Assembly (NCBI GenBank): GCA_013397865.1
Contig: VZTI01005567.1
Location: 186,001 to 250,000 of the forward strand
DNA from: Struthidea cinerea
Lineage: Eukaryota; Chordata; Aves; Passeriformes; Corcoracidae
Length of the DNA: 64,000 nt
Direction of reading: 5' to 3'
The notes beneath the pieces are model-generated. The model saw nothing but the letters and a program-made list of their open reading frames with translations. It searched no databases and was not told the DNA's origin. How positions within the stretch are numbered: position 1 is the first letter of the stretch; every line of letters starts with the position of its first letter. Positions 1 to 13,354 of the stretch are shown here, piece by piece. Both the position numbers and the translations under genes were made by a program.

Positions 1-1085
1 GCTGCCAGTTGCTGACACAAATGGTCTCTTCAAATACTTCTTTTCTTCCTACATCCTCATCTTCAAGAGCTATCCTTTCATTTCTTGGCAGCCTGATCCA
101 GTACACATCCACATCAACCCACACTTGTAACATGTCAGTGTACTCTCCATTATACCCCTCTTTCACCCTAATCCTTTTTCTTCCATGACCACTACTCTGT
201 ACTCACTAGAAGAAGATCTGACTTAAATCCTGCAGCTGCCAGCGACCAACGTGGTATAGGAAGTGTCCTGTGGCTGGGACAGGCACTGTGACATTCTTAT
301 CATCTCTCAGCAGCCCATCGCCTGTTGTTACTTTTAAGGGCAGAAATTCAATAATGCAAATAAGATGGAATGCTTATGACTATATTTGCACGTTTTGACA
401 TGCATTAACTTTATTTAAATGAAAGTTATAAATGCTTAGACTTTAAGGCTGGCAAGACTGTGATGTGAAACAAGCCTTACAGGATGCTCTTGGCTCATCT
501 CCCTGAGCCACAGGCCAGCCAGCCTTGGCTGCTCCTGCTTGGTGGCACCCAGAGCTATGTGGGGCTAAATTCTGCCTTTTAGCTCTTTCCTGCCATTATC
601 TGGGCTTGCATTGGCTGGAGACTAGGAAAAGAAATAAAACAACAGCTAAAAGAGAGAGCCCTTGGATGCCCTACCTGCTGCTTCCTTGGCTCTGGCTTCC
701 CTATCCCTCTCTCTGGCTTCTGCCTGTTGTGACTACGCCGAGCCCATCTGATGTTTCTCTCTGCTGTCATCCACTGAGGCGCACTGGTGTGTGCGTGTGT
801 TGAGGGCTGGGCTACAAGTACAAGTTTCTGTAGGAAGAAAAATAAGGTTTTCCAAAGACTGCACATACAAAGACCCAAGTTTATTTGTGCAGCAAAGCGT
901 TAATGTAGGGTTGCCCAAATAGTCCCTTTGAAATTTTGAGTGTTAATGTGCAAAGTCAGTAAAGCAAAAATTGGTTCATTTATGCAGCAGGAAAGGAGGA
1001 GAATTCCTCATAATCTAACCTAAAGTCGTACACTTAGCACCATTTTTTTTTTCTTTCCTCACGCAATTCTCATTCCCTGCATTTG
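1..1085. other. non-coding stretch, no recognised feature
   Basis: Unique-looking AT-rich DNA upstream of (or intronic to) the KCNIP4 alternative exons. Open frames here on both strands (for example 525-803 + and 579-878 -) overlap each other and show no recognisable domain, so I treat them as chance. A short poly-T tract lies near 1043-1054. I see no repeat family or RNA gene. Confidence 0.5.
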
Positions 1086-1089
1086 TGGG

Positions 1090-1400
1090 TTGTCAGGGCA
1101 CGGTGTGCGGGGCTCCTGTGTGTGTGACGCGGTGACAGCAGGTGGCAGCAGGATCCCGCCGGCTCCCGGCGTTAACCCATCCCCAGGGTGCGGGCTGGGA
1201 GCTTCGGCAGCCTGGGTAGGTGCGGGTGGAGAGGTGAGAGCTGCAGGGGCGCCTCTCTGCTGCACAGCGCGCTGAGCTCGTCCTTGCCTCTGGACACCGG
1301 GAACGTGCGGGTGTTCCCGCTGGATCTGCACTGACCGGCAGCGCTGGACACCCGCCAGCCTGGTGCTGTCACAGCGGCACGGAAACGCAGTTTGGAGAGA
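1090..1400. promoter_or_regulatory. CpG-rich islet, candidate promoter
   Basis: About 300 bp of GC-rich sequence holding roughly 25 CpG dinucleotides by eye, against an almost CpG-free background. By composition it would meet classical CpG-island criteria (over 200 bp, GC well above 50 percent, CpG near expectation). A + strand splice-donor-like site, GAG|GTGAGA, sits at 1231-1239. In warm-blooded vertebrates such islets commonly mark promoters. Here it could be an alternative first exon of KCNIP4 or of an unannotated non-coding RNA. No TATA box or recognisable coding sequence is seen. Its open frames (1059-1469 -, 1090-1275 +) look like by-products of high GC. Confidence 0.45.
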
Positions 1401-4400
1401 ATGGCATTTCCGGGTGCAGCCTGACTGTGGCTCTTTACTTTTGCCTCCTGACAATGGCACCAGTGCCACTAGGTGGGGATAAGAGCCTTTTTAGGCTGAA
1501 GTTAGATATTCCTTCCCAGTCACTTGCTCCGGACGGACCGTCCCGCAGTGTTTACTGCAGCCCGTGTGGGTCGGGGTGTCCGGTGGTGCTCCCTGTGACA
1601 GCTCTGCCCCAGGAACCTGTCAGACAGACCATGCTCCAACAGGCCTTTTCCAGTCGTCTCTTGAAAGCAGTGCTTGTATCACCAGTGTGGTGGCAAATTG
1701 TTAAAGTGCATTAATTAAACTCGATTGGTGGTTGGGGAAGGCAAAAGAATAACATAAATTTCTCCGTGTCACCTTTGGTCCATCCCTGAGCTGAGTGGCT
1801 CAGCACAGCTCTCTAGACAGGGCTATACTGGCCTCATGGTGTCTGGAGCACGGAGCTGGCTGTGTTGGTGAGTTGGAGTGATGATTATTAAACCACCGTT
1901 AATAAATTTACTGTGTTTTGGCAAATAGAACAAATGTTTCACTCAAATATTTTTCACCCAAATCTCATTCTGTAAAAAAAACTGCTGCGAGACTGATGTG
2001 AGGGCATTGTTATAGAAGCTTACCTGACTCCAGCTGATAAATGGGATGCAAGTACTGGCTTCCATGGTAGGAACAGAAGTTCACCATGTGGATGTTGGCT
2101 TTTGACCTTTCTTCTATTTAAAAGGTCAATGAAAAGTGTTCAAACCCTGTCTTTTCCAGTCTGCTCAGCCTTGCACTCAGCCACGTTGTTTTAAACAATG
2201 CTGAAATACTCTGTTGCATTGTAAAGCACCAGTGGAAGGGAAAGCTGGGGTTGGAGGGCAAAACTCAATGAACAGACAAAACAGTACTTTGTAAAAAGAA
2301 AGACAACAGATATTATGTTTTGCCTTTGGAAGTGCAACCTTTTTGTAATTAAATTATCAGGTTAAAAAAAAAAAACTCTTTTAATTATTTAAGGACTAGG
2401 AGAAAAGTACAGTTAAATAAATAATTATTCATGCTACAAATAGTTATTTTAATTCTAAGTACTGTAACATTTTTCAGGGACCCATTATTTATGTGCACTC
2501 CTCAGTGAGAGATTTTTGTTAAGTATGAAGTTGTAACCCCAGATTTTTATGTTGCTTCCTTGCAGGTAAGTCTGGGTTGGTCTGTTTGAACTGTGCAGTT
2601 TGGGAATGTAAGTGAACAAAGTAAGCCTTCTTCAAGCTGTCCCAGCCTGTTAACAAGGTCAGAGTATTTTTTTTTTTTTTTGAGCTCTAATACTGTAAGT
2701 TAAAATTAAGATAGAATGGATACTGTAGTTGCAGACTGCTATGGCTGTGAGACGCAATGGGATCTTTATGTCAGCTGTGAATGTCACATAACAAATATGT
2801 GCACTGAGAACTATTATGCAGGCTACTACTGTTTCTCTGGTCCATCCTTAAACTAGGACGGGGTGGGAACAATATGAAATATTCACATTACTGACATTTT
2901 AAATGGCAATACAACTTTTTATACTATTTTTTCATTGATCATTTAAATGGGTTCTCTAGTTTTGACAGATTTCCAGATATAAAACTTACAGTACCTTCAC
3001 TTGAATGGGGCCAAATTAACAGGTCATACTCTGAAAAGATTACTTCGTGGATCATTCAGAGCTGATTATCTTTTCTTAATCACCTGGAAGTAGGACCTTG
3101 CTAGAAGTCAATGAAATGCTGTTACTGGACTGGCATGCCTTGCTTCACACCTAACCCATGCTCTGTGGGTTTTTGCAAGCTTCCAAGCACTGGAATGAGT
3201 GGGCTCCATTCAGATGGTGGCATGTTTATTGTGTCAGAGCTGAAAATTATTTCCTTTGAAATTTTCTTCCTCTTTTTTCTTCTCCTGTTATCTCCAGGAA
3301 CAATTACATTCACATCCGTGCAACCAGTAGATACACATCTGTGATTTTTGAGAACTTTCAGATCACTGTCCATCTGCTCTCTACTTCAGTCCTGTTATTT
3401 CCTGCAAAAACAGAGAACACTGAGCATAGCTGCACATTCACTGGTGCCACTCAAGCTGTTATGAGTGTTAGGATCACCAATGTATTGCTCTCAATAAATG
3501 CAATATTTTGCTGTTGGGAAAATGTCTGACAGTGGAAAGAGAAATATTTTACACCAAGCAAAGTGTTGTGTCTTGTGTCTGGGAAGTGTGGCTGTAAGGC
3601 AGTCTGTCTGTGAAGTCTCAGACAACAGGTACATTTTTCTGTCTCTGACAGACTCATGCATGTACAACACCAGCTTCTTTTGCCTGCTTTCAGCTGGATC
3701 CCAGCTGACTTCAACCCCACAATTCAATCCATTTACATTTCTCTCTTCTTAAGCAGAAGGCCCTTAAGAAAGCATGCCTCTGCCCCATCCCATGGCACTG
3801 TATTGCCTTTTGTGTGTTCCAGTTTCTCATCAGTAACTTGTTTCTTCCTGTAGCCCTCTCTCAATATTATCACAGCATGCAGATCTTCATAATTTTTCTC
3901 TATGTATGTCTGTGATATTTTATCTCTCCTTGTTTGTTAGAGCCATTGACAGTTTAATATGGGAATAGATTGCTACTGTGATGCACTTGTCATGACAAAA
4001 TATGATTTCCTAATTCTATATAGTTTTTCTAAATCTTCTGGATGTCTGTCTCTGTATCTCAAAGATGGTTGCCCCAAAGCAATTGTTTTGTGTTATATTT
4101 GATCTGAGCTGAGAAGCATCAATGAGCCTTATGCATTTATCTACATTCTTCAGGCAAGTTTATTTCTCGATAAGTCTCTTAAATATAAGCACAGTGTATG
4201 AAAGTATTAAACCTTGGCTGACGAAATTCAGTAGTTTATTTTACTTTGAGTTTACAGCCTTTTAATAATTTAATCAAGAGCATGGAATGGCACTTGGCCA
4301 ACCTGTAGGTGATTAGGACCTCTAAAAGGGTTGAGGCCAACTAATGCCTTGGGAGCTTTGAAATTTTATTTTGAATTAGTTAAGAATTAATCAATACATG

Positions 4401-7400
4401 AGAGAGTGAGGGAGTTTGAAGGTAAATGTATCACCAGGAAAAACTGTGGGCATAAAAGCAAAGTTGGAAAAGTTATTCCATCTCCTGTGTTGATTTTTAT
4501 TGTGTTACACAGTGGTTGGACGTTTGCCAGGTCTCTAAAGCCTGTTGAATTTGCTTTTAGAGATGAGAAAATGAAATTTGGTTGTTTTGCCTTTCCTGTC
4601 ACCTGGTCTTTATAAATCTTTCTGTTTCTGTTGTGTGTTTTGAATCAGTAAATGTTGTTGTTTGTTTTTTAAAAGGAACATTTCTTTGTTGAGGAGAAAT
4701 TCTAGGAAATTGAGTAACATTACATAGTTCCCCCTTGTTTGAAGTAGTGAGCCTGAAAACTGGGTACCTCAATGGTCCTGGGGCTCAACAACCCTTTGCC
4801 TTTCTGCTGTCTTCTTGGAGGTGTCCACCCAACTACAGTTCCTCTGTAAAGTATGTATAAAATATGGTTGGTTACCATGTTTGCACACTTTTCGTTCAAT
4901 GTTCATAGAGACCAGGTGTTGCTGTTATCAGGACCACATGGCATCCACTAATCTGTACTGACAAAGACCGAACAGCACATTCGGATTGCCCTGCTGCAGA
5001 GATGTGTGTTGATATGTATTGCATGGAGTGAGGCCTTTCATTCCCCTGGGTTTCCTACAGGCATCTGTAGGAAAGCATCTCCATTGATGCTTCCATATTT
5101 CAAAGCGCATCAGGCACAGCCTGGGACAAGACAAGAAGGGATGGGTCAGTGCTTTGAAACTGCTCTCAGAGAGCAGATGATCTCAGTGGAATGCATTGTT
5201 GATGCTCTTCATCAGTGAATGCCAATTTCAGCCAGTATTTCAGGAAGTCTTTGTTAGCTCAGACCCAGAGTACTCCAGCAGAGACATTCTGGGGGTCTAA
5301 GTGTGAGTCTTGCCTGCACATGCAAATCACGGTCAGACCTGGACTTTCCTTTGGCACTGCTTCATTCCATGATTTTCAGGTATGCTTTATAAACCTCCCC
5401 AATTCCTCTCCCTCCTTGGTAGTTATGCCCTTTAAATATAAGTAGACAGTTATAAATATTTTTTTAGTTTTAATATATCTCTACGTGTCTTCTCTAGCAG
5501 CCTTGTGGATGCAATCTTGTCATTCCTGCAGATATACAGGATCAGCTACTCAGTTTCAGTCTTGCTGAAAACTGCTCAGGGCCATGATGGAGCAAAAACT
5601 GTGTGATAGGTGAGCCCAAGATGTGAATTTTGGTGACCTGCTGGACTGCAGAAGGCATACTTCAGAATCTTGTGAATAGCTGAATTTACAACTCTTAATT
5701 TCTAAAAAGAGAAAGGAAGAAAGTAAAAATTCACCAATAAGTCTGAAACAGTTTTCTTACTCAACAAGTCTTACAGCAAATGCTGTAAGAGAAAGAGTGC
5801 TTCCATATACGAGACAAGCCAAGTAGCTTTCATCAGTGCAGTCTACTTGGCAAGCAGCATATTGCATCTTCGTTTCTTAAATGCTTTGTCTGGGCTGTGA
5901 CAGATATCTGCTAACGCAACCGGCTGCCTTCAGACATAAGATATGTCTTTCAAAAGGCTGCTTCAAAACCAACGTAGTGTTTGTTCCATTAATAAGTAAA
6001 CTTTCTGAAGCTGTTAATGTACATTATCTGACATGATATGGGCTAAAGTTGTTATTTTAGAGAGCAGTGATCCAGTATAAGGTTTGGTTCCTTCAAGAGG
6101 GATTTTGAATTCTGTAATAAAATTGAAGCAGTGGGGAGTTGCAGTAGATTTGGAAGCTTTGCTTCAGACCCTCGTTCTGCTACTCTTAATGGTGACGTTG
6201 CAGACAGTCTTGGTTCTCATCAACCCTTTGAGAGAGGTAAGTTTGCATACAGGCCTGTACCTGGTGCAGACATCCCTCTCAGGAATGGAGGAGACCTTGG
6301 AACTTAACCAGAGAGCTGAGTGGGTGTCCAGTCCCTGGTGCCCCCAGGGCTCACGTAGCAGAGCTGGTGCAGGTAGGAAGGAGTCCCCTCCTGCCCTACC
6401 ACCACATGCATTGCTAAGCTGGAGTTACCTCATGTGAGGGTGGGAGGGAGGAGAAGCTGTGCCATGGTGGCCTGAGCCCACGGGCTCAGTGTTTGCTGCA
6501 CATGCTGATAGCTGTGGACGGAGAATGGCAGGAGAGCAACAGAGGTGACACCCAGCACTGCAGCCATAGCTGGAAACAGAGGCTGCCTTGGCCAACCACG
6601 AGAATTGACTTGGGTCTTTATGTTACAAAGAGCAGCTCCTTTGGCCTAGAGGACACTTCTGGCTGGAAATCGGCTACATTGAATACATTGTGTGGGAGAG
6701 TTAGCAAGATGCTTTGTCTTCAGGCATAATTCTCATTTTTCCTTTTGAACATGATTTTGTCTTGATGTTTTTTTCTCATTTTAACTAGAATTTTGACAGC
6801 ACATTTAAAAATTAATGGCAAGTCAGACATAGTGGCCAAGCTCTAAGCTATACTTGGGATGAGCACATAGCAATGTCCCTGCAGCTCTTGGCAGACACAG
6901 TGCTCCAGTGGCCACACAGCCTGACGTGTGTTCCAGCTGCAAGGCAAGGGCATCATCTCTGGGCTGTTTGTTTTCTAAAATGAGACCAGGAAGGTGAGAG
7001 CTTTACATAATTAAGTTAAAGATTAAAACTGACCTTGATTTTTTTGCAAGTCTATCTGTTGTGCTAAGATAGGGCTTTTTTTCTTCAAGGAAGCTTCTTG
7101 ACATGGTTTCCTACATGATAATCATAAATTGGGACTAATTTACGTAAAATGTAGAAAATGCAAGATGTTTCCTTCCTTGGTTATCACATATGGCTTGTTG
7201 AGGTCAATCCAGTGGTGCCTCTGTGTTGTCTTAGAGGAAAAATTCTTCAAACTAAAACTTCACCAAAATTCTAAAAACTTCCTTTATTTTTCCCCCGCTC
7301 TTTTCTGCACTATGTTGGAATTTTTCTCATACCATTAGCACCCTCTATCTTCTTTTTGTAGCAGAGACTGGCTGTGTTGGGTGTCTAGGACACTCTGCAT

Positions 7401-10238
7401 TGTCATTCAGCTGGGGGAGCTGAGGCTTCTCTAAAGATCTGTCACTGTGGTACAGCTGAATAACTGAAGTTTCAGGAAAGGGATGAGAATGCTCAAGCAG
7501 TTATTTGCAGGCATATCCCTGACAGCTGTACACGCCTGTGCTGGCTGCACTGTTTTAACCCTAATTTCATGCTCTGTCTGGAATGACAGGTTTTTACACA
7601 AGGAGGCACCTTTTGTGTCACCTTTATACATTAACTTGTTGCAGTGTGAGAGTTTCAGCTGCTTTCCATGCCTGGTATCTGTCCTTGCTAAATCCATGAG
7701 AGCAGAATGGCATTGGATGGTTGGGAGAATACTGAGGAGTGATTTGGGAGTTTTGTTTTCTGTTGGTGGCTCTTCCAGGACAGGCACAATCATGTTAGTC
7801 AAGTGCTTCATCGCACCGTGCATCCCGTTCTCCACTGTCCCCTGGGTCCGTGATACAGCTGCACCATGGCAATGGTTCATATGCAGGGTGTGATGAAGCA
7901 TTAGGTGCTGCTGCTGCTGTTGCCTCCCTGCTTTTCCTCCCCAGCAGCCCTTGGTGCTGCTTTGCTGCAGGTGCAGGAGGCCAAGCCAGCACACAGAACT
8001 GCACACTTGTGTTTCCAGTGCAGCTGTAAACAACCTCTTTAAAACATGGGCCATGGTGTAACTAGAAGTTTACTACAGATGTTAACTATTACTTTGGAAA
8101 ATGTGGAATAATCACTTTGAGATCACTGGTATCACTGAACCATAATCAAATCATCTTTTTTTGTCAGTGACACAAGCTGGAATTTCTTCTCAACATTTAC
8201 CTGAAAATTAAATCTCTACTTGATATATCTTAATTTGTTATGTTATCATTTATTTAAACTGAGAAAGTCCACATTGCTTCTGAAATCAGAACTGTAAAAA
8301 TAAAGAATTAGAGTGGAAGTGCTAGCTGACCTTGGGGGTTGGGAAAACTGACACACCCCTTGCAGGTGTTCTGCACTGCCTTTGCTGGGATGGAGCCTCA
8401 AACTTGCTTGTTAAAAGTGTATTTTGTCATTCACTCTGCTGGTTGTCCCTGGATTTCTTCACTGAACACTGTTGATAGTGTTATATTAAGAATGTAATGT
8501 TTTTTAGTAGCCTAAAAAAAATAAAATTACACTGTCTATTTAAGGATATGACTAGGAGACTTACAAAAAACAAAAGTCTGGGAAAGTTTATCTGTGAAAC
8601 ACTGAAATCTGAAAATACTGCCCTGGACACCTAGCAAATCCTGACTGTACTGTTTGGTTATACCATGCTTAAAGCAGGAAGATGACAACTCTTTTTTTGA
8701 AGACTTATTCCCATTTGCATTAAATTCTTACTGCATCCTTTTGTATGACCCAGTTGGAAAAGAATTATATTGTTCTGTGTGAATTTTATTCATTGAATAA
8801 ATTGGCCTGAAATTAATCATTATCAGCAATTGAGAAAATACTGAGAACATTAAAGAAAATATTGAAAGAGCTGGAACTGACACATTTGCCTTAACAGAGC
8901 TGTATTTAAAAAGGATACGCACACAAAGAATCCAAGGCGTAATGAATCCTCCTACACACACCATGGAATAAAATATTTATACTGTAATCACGCTATTAAT
9001 AAAATGATGGATCAGCCAGCGTCTGCTGCAACAAAACTCAGCTGAGAGCCTGGTTACTGTCTAGATGGGGCAAAGCAATGTAGGAACTGAAGACCAGAAG
9101 CATATGGACTAGCTTGGGAATCCCTATCCTGAATTAGCTGTTCAGTTGTGTAATTCCCTGACTTTCAAAAAGTCTCCCATGGCAGCTGGCACTGTCCTTT
9201 TAATTTTGGTGTGCAGTGAAGGGCCAGGGAGCAGAGGGAAGGTCGGCAGCCCTGCTGTGCTGCTGCCATCCCTGGTGGATCCCTGTGAGTACTGGGGGGA
9301 TTCTGCAGTGATCTCCTGGTTTCCAGTTGTTGTTGAAGTTAATTCCTGAAGACCATCAGGAATGGCTGGGGGCTTGATCAGAGCAGGGCAATCTCAGGGG
9401 CTTTGCTGTCAGTTGCTGCCCTTGTCAAAGTGCTCCTGTGGTGCCAAATGGGTCATCTTCTCCTCTTTGGGCTTGGTTCAGTTTCCAAGGTTTAAAGAAA
9501 AAGATAAAAAACCAGGAGGTTTGTGTAGGGGAAAAATGATGGGTAGAAATGAGAGGAATGGTTCATCTGCACTGTGAACAGACACTGGGGCCAAATCTTA
9601 GATGTGCCCTTAAGGGTAGCTGTACAGGAAAATTTAACTAACAAATAGATACTGTCTTGGTGCTTTCCCTATTGCTATTGTGATTCCCACTTTCTGATGC
9701 ATGTATGAGTTCACTTTGAGATCTCTCCTGTTTTGCTGGGAGCAGAAGGGAGATATTTCTCACAAGTGAGGTGATGACACTGGCATGAGCCATTTATCTG
9801 TGTGGTCGGTCCCCAGCGTTTTGCCCAACACGTGACCTGCCAGAGGCATCTTGATGCCCAGTTCTGCACCAGGTCAAACTTTACCCAGTGTCAGAGTATG
9901 CCAGGCACTCAGCCTTCCTCCTTGGACAGAGAGGAGGAATATGGGCAGCAGTGCCCCTGTTGCTTTGCATGTGCATGGCTGAATTGCATAGTCGTGGATA
10001 ATGGTAGGTGGAGATTTTCCTCCCAGAATACTCCTGTGTTTCTTTGTTGACAGGAGTGGTTTCCTGCACAGTGAATTGCTCAGGCTCAAAAAAGAACAAC
10101 TGAAAATTATATTGAGAGTTTGTTACAAATATGATCTATTGCTGTGAGAAGGTAACGAGCAGGAAACACACAGCCTGCAGCTTTGTTCTGTCAGCTTGCC
10201 CAGGCTAAATAAGTTTTGATTGGAGTTTATTTGAGTAG
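1401..10238. other. long non-coding stretch, no recognised gene
   Basis: About 8.8 kb of AT-rich DNA in which I recognise no exon, RNA gene or well-preserved transposon. It contains homopolymer runs (A-tract near 2363-2375, T-tract near 2667-2681) and many incidental open frames. The longest is 7431-8054 on the - strand (207 codons). It includes a short run of five glutamines from a CTG/TTG-type tract, and no domain is recognisable. The likely status is intron or upstream sequence of KCNIP4. Confidence 0.5.
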
Positions 10239-10280
10239 GTTCTCTTCTCTCCCTCTCTCTCTCTCCCCCTGTCTCTCCCC
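10239..10280. repeat. CT-rich simple repeat
   Basis: A pyrimidine-only or nearly pyrimidine-only tract built from TCTC/CCTCTC units (TCTCTTCTCTCCCTCTC...). This is low-complexity sequence with no coding meaning. Confidence 0.7.
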
Positions 10281-10596
10281 AAAGACACTTTACTGGTGGA
10301 TTGGGCTGGTCAGATAATAGCTGGGAACTGCTCTAGGTTTAAAAAATTGCTCTTTTTTTGTCTGAAAAAAGAGGAAACCTCATGTAGCTTCCAGGAATTA
10401 GGGTGCAGAGCAACCAATAACTCAGTAACAGAAACGTCATAAGGGGAAGGCAGAGTCTGTGGAAGTCCCTTCTCTGCTTTCTGGGGGTGGGAGAGGCTCC
10501 CTGACTGGACCTGTGCGCAGAGCCAGGGCATCTCTCTGCTCCATGCGGGATAAAGCAGAACTTGGACTTTGACTCTTGAATCCAAGCAGGGAGAAC

Positions 10597-11030
10597 TACA
10601 GAATTATAGAATGGTTTGGGTTGGAAGGGAACTTTAAAGGTCATTTAGTTCCAGACTCCCTGCTATGGGCAGGGACACCTTCCACCATCCCAGCCTGCTC
10701 CAAGCCCCAATGTGCAACCTGTCCTTGGACACTGCCGGGATCCAGGAGCAGCCACAGCTTCTCTGGGCACCCTGTGCCAGGGCCTCCCCACCATCACAGT
10801 AAAGAATTTTTTCCTAATATCTAATCTAAACCTACTCTCAATTTGAGCCCATTCCCTCTTTGTCCTGTAACTCCAGGCTCTTGTAAATAGTCTTGTTCCA
10901 TCGTTTGTGTGAATTCCCTTCAGGTGCTGGAAGGCCACAATCAGGTCTTTGAAGCCTTCTCTTTTCTAGGATGGACAATCCCAATTCTCTCAGCCTTTCC
11001 TCACAGGAAAGGTGCTCCATCCCTCTGAGG
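10597..11030 (-). mobile_element. CR1 LINE fragment, 5'-truncated, fairly well preserved
   Basis: Read on the + strand it begins with the bird CR1 3' terminus in reverse: AGAATTATAGAATGGTTTGG, then GTTGGAAGGGAACTTTAAAG. This is the complement of the CR1 tail with its ATTCTRTG-type repeats. It continues through the familiar blocks GGGCACCCTGTGCCAGGGCC, a TTCCTAATATCTAATCTAAA block, TTTGTCCTGTAACTCCAGGC and a CTCAGCCTTTCCTCAC block. The element therefore lies on the - strand with its 3' end at the low coordinate. It covers only the 3' untranslated and terminal region, the usual 5' truncation of CR1. Its good match to the consensus I remember makes it one of the younger copies here. Open frames inside it have no meaning. 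Confidence 0.9.
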
Positions 11031-12144
11031 AAGGGAGGATGCCTTGGCATGTCAAACAGCTGGGCTGCTCTGGAAATGCAGCTTTCTTAAAAAAAAAAAA
11101 TCAATTTCTGTGGAACATTTTTATTTTCTACAAAATAGATCTTTTAACAAGAAAAAGAAATTATGTATTTCTTAATTTGTTGTGTTGGTAGATCAGCTGA
11201 GAGCAGCAGCAAACCAGAAAATAGGTACAAGTGAGCTGGACTGTGAGAAATTCCCTTTCCCAAACAGAAATAAAATTATTTTTCAATGCTTATTGGCATC
11301 ACCCAGCTCATTTCATTTTTAGTAGGAGCAAAGATTTTAAACCTGACCAAAATTAAGATTATTACTTTCTTCTTTTTACCCTCTATCCCAATCCATTTTC
11401 ATCAGGTAGTGTTTCTTTCTTTTGCTTTCTGTACTCAACCATTGTTTGTTGCTCTAAATTATAATAACTTATGTCTGGACTGTCCCAAAGGTGGTTTGAT
11501 TTCCATGGTAATTGGATTTGATATTTCAGTAAATTCTTAACCTCCTCTCAGGAGTGTTTAGGATCAATGCGAATTTCAGTAACAGCTGTGAGATCCTCAA
11601 GTGGAGTTCAATAATGAAGAGAAAAGTATAAGATTTATTTTTGAATGGGGAGTACCTGAGAAAAGCTGTGGATGTCAGTGATGCTAATTATATTGATAAG
11701 GAATTGATACTTCTAAAATATTAATAAATATTAATATATTGGAATACTCATACAGAAAACAGCTTCACTCAGGCCTTTAGGGACACCCTGCTACACAGCA
11801 AAGCTTTGGTGAAGTCATTAAGAAAACCAATTACAGCTTTCAAACAATCTGTGGGATTGGTTCTGCTGTGAAAAGCAACACAGGGTCCACTGTGCAGCTC
11901 AGGAGGGTCCACTCTCATCACAGAGACAGCCTTGGACTCACAGCATAATCTCAGTGCTTAATGTACCAGGACAGGAGTGTCCTGGGAGTCATCAACATAA
12001 AGCATCAGCTGAAGATAGAAGTACACAAATGGTTAAAAAACCAGTAACTGAAACAGCAAGCTGGATTTCAGGCTTTTAGAGCCGTATTATTAATGCAGTA
12101 GTTTAATAATTATAGTAGTAATGTAAGTTTTTACTTTTACACAC
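11031..12144. other. non-coding stretch, no recognised feature
   Basis: AT-rich sequence with an A-tract near 11089-11100 directly beside the CR1 fragment, and an AT-rich block of TAATA-type words near 11700-11745. I recognise no gene or repeat family. Confidence 0.5.
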
Positions 12145-12197
<53 letters not shown>

Positions 12198-12206
12198 ATC
12201 TATCTT
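12145..12206. repeat. (ATCT)n tetranucleotide microsatellite
   Basis: Thirteen uninterrupted ATCT units followed, after one extra A, by two more. Near-perfect purity over about 60 bp suggests it is length-polymorphic. It lies about 1.15 kb upstream of the KChIP4a start codon. Confidence 0.95.
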
Positions 12207-13354
12207 TCCAGGTTAGATTGCCCCAAAATGAGTTAAAACAATGATGAGTGTGGTACTTGTTGTGCACAGAATTCTCAGTCATTGCAGACCAGGTAATCAA
12301 AATTTACCAGAAAAAGTGGCCTTATTTTCAAAAGGATGCAGGGTTTTTTTTGGTAATTCTGTGCATGTGTGGAGAGCTAAGGGAAAGTAAGTAGGAAGGA
12401 CAGACAAGTGCTTGCTAATGGCTGCTATTGGGTGGCTCAAAATAAGGTCCTTCAGAGAATCTCTTTCTAACTGTCCCGTCCAAGGACGTGGAAGCAATTT
12501 CAGTGTTTCAGGGTGCTCGTGGAAGTGCTTCCTGAGCCAGAGCAGTCAGTTGCACGCAGTGCTGGCCATGGGCACACTGTGTCCTTGGTGCCATTTGTTG
12601 GCTTTCCGCGCCTGGGACAGTCATGGGAACAGCAGCTGACCTGCACCAAGGGCAGTTGTTAAACATCTGCACAAGCCCCCGGAGCAGGGGGGGAAAGGCT
12701 TTTGCTTCCCATAGATCCCTCAAATTTAATCTGATTTCTGTCTAACAAGCCTCTTCTTACAATATTTCAGATTTTACTAGATTCCTGTAAATGTGTTTGC
12801 AGTGTGGGAAAACAAGCTGCTTGAACAAATAGCTAACCTTTTGTAACTGTATTCCAGTCGATAGCAAAATACAGAAATAGGACATCTTCTTAATGAAATG
12901 TTTTTGCTTTGAGTTTTCTGAACTTCACTATCAAGCAAAGAAAGTATTTGGACTTTTTCCTCTGTGTTGTTAAAGTATAAAATCCCTCTAAAGCTGTAAT
13001 TCAGTGTGAAACATTTTACTAGATATCAAACAGACCTGGTAGATTTTGGCTGTGTCAGAGAGGAAATGCTAAACACAGTGGTTACTGTATATTCTGTTGC
13101 CTTAGAGACTGAAACATCTGTATCCATGCAGGCAAGTGATGCAGACATGGTAAGATTTGACTTCCTTACATTCCTGTGTTCATCTGGCTGTCAATGGAAA
13201 TGTTTTATGGTGCGAATATTCTGGGCTTCTTTAGCATTGTATTTATCTGGTTGTGTGGCATGTCTTGGACTAGGAAGGTTTTTTAATTAAAGTCTAACTC
13301 TGAAGTCAGGACGCTCCCTAAGAAAAGATGCTTTTACATAAATAATTTTTCAAG
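12207..13354. other. sequence upstream of the KChIP4a exon
   Basis: This stretch must contain the promoter and 5' untranslated region if the KChIP4a exon is a true first exon. I see no CpG islet here. The bases directly before the ATG (TTTTTCAAG) also resemble a weak splice acceptor, so an upstream untranslated exon cannot be excluded. Open frames such as 13006-13290 + show no domain. Confidence 0.45.
12976..12982 (+). promoter_or_regulatory. TATAAAA motif, possible TATA box for the KChIP4a exon
   Basis: TATAAAA occurs 373 bp upstream of the KChIP4a ATG in a setting of moderate AT content. If used, it would give a 5' untranslated region of roughly 340 bases. A TATA-like word is common in AT-rich DNA by chance and nothing else in the sequence supports it. 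Confidence 0.2.

Noticed and set aside
10310..11050. Several open frames on both strands near 10.3-11.0 kb
   Set aside because: Those from 10597 on lie in the CR1 3' untranslated region, which encodes nothing. The earlier ones lack any domain.
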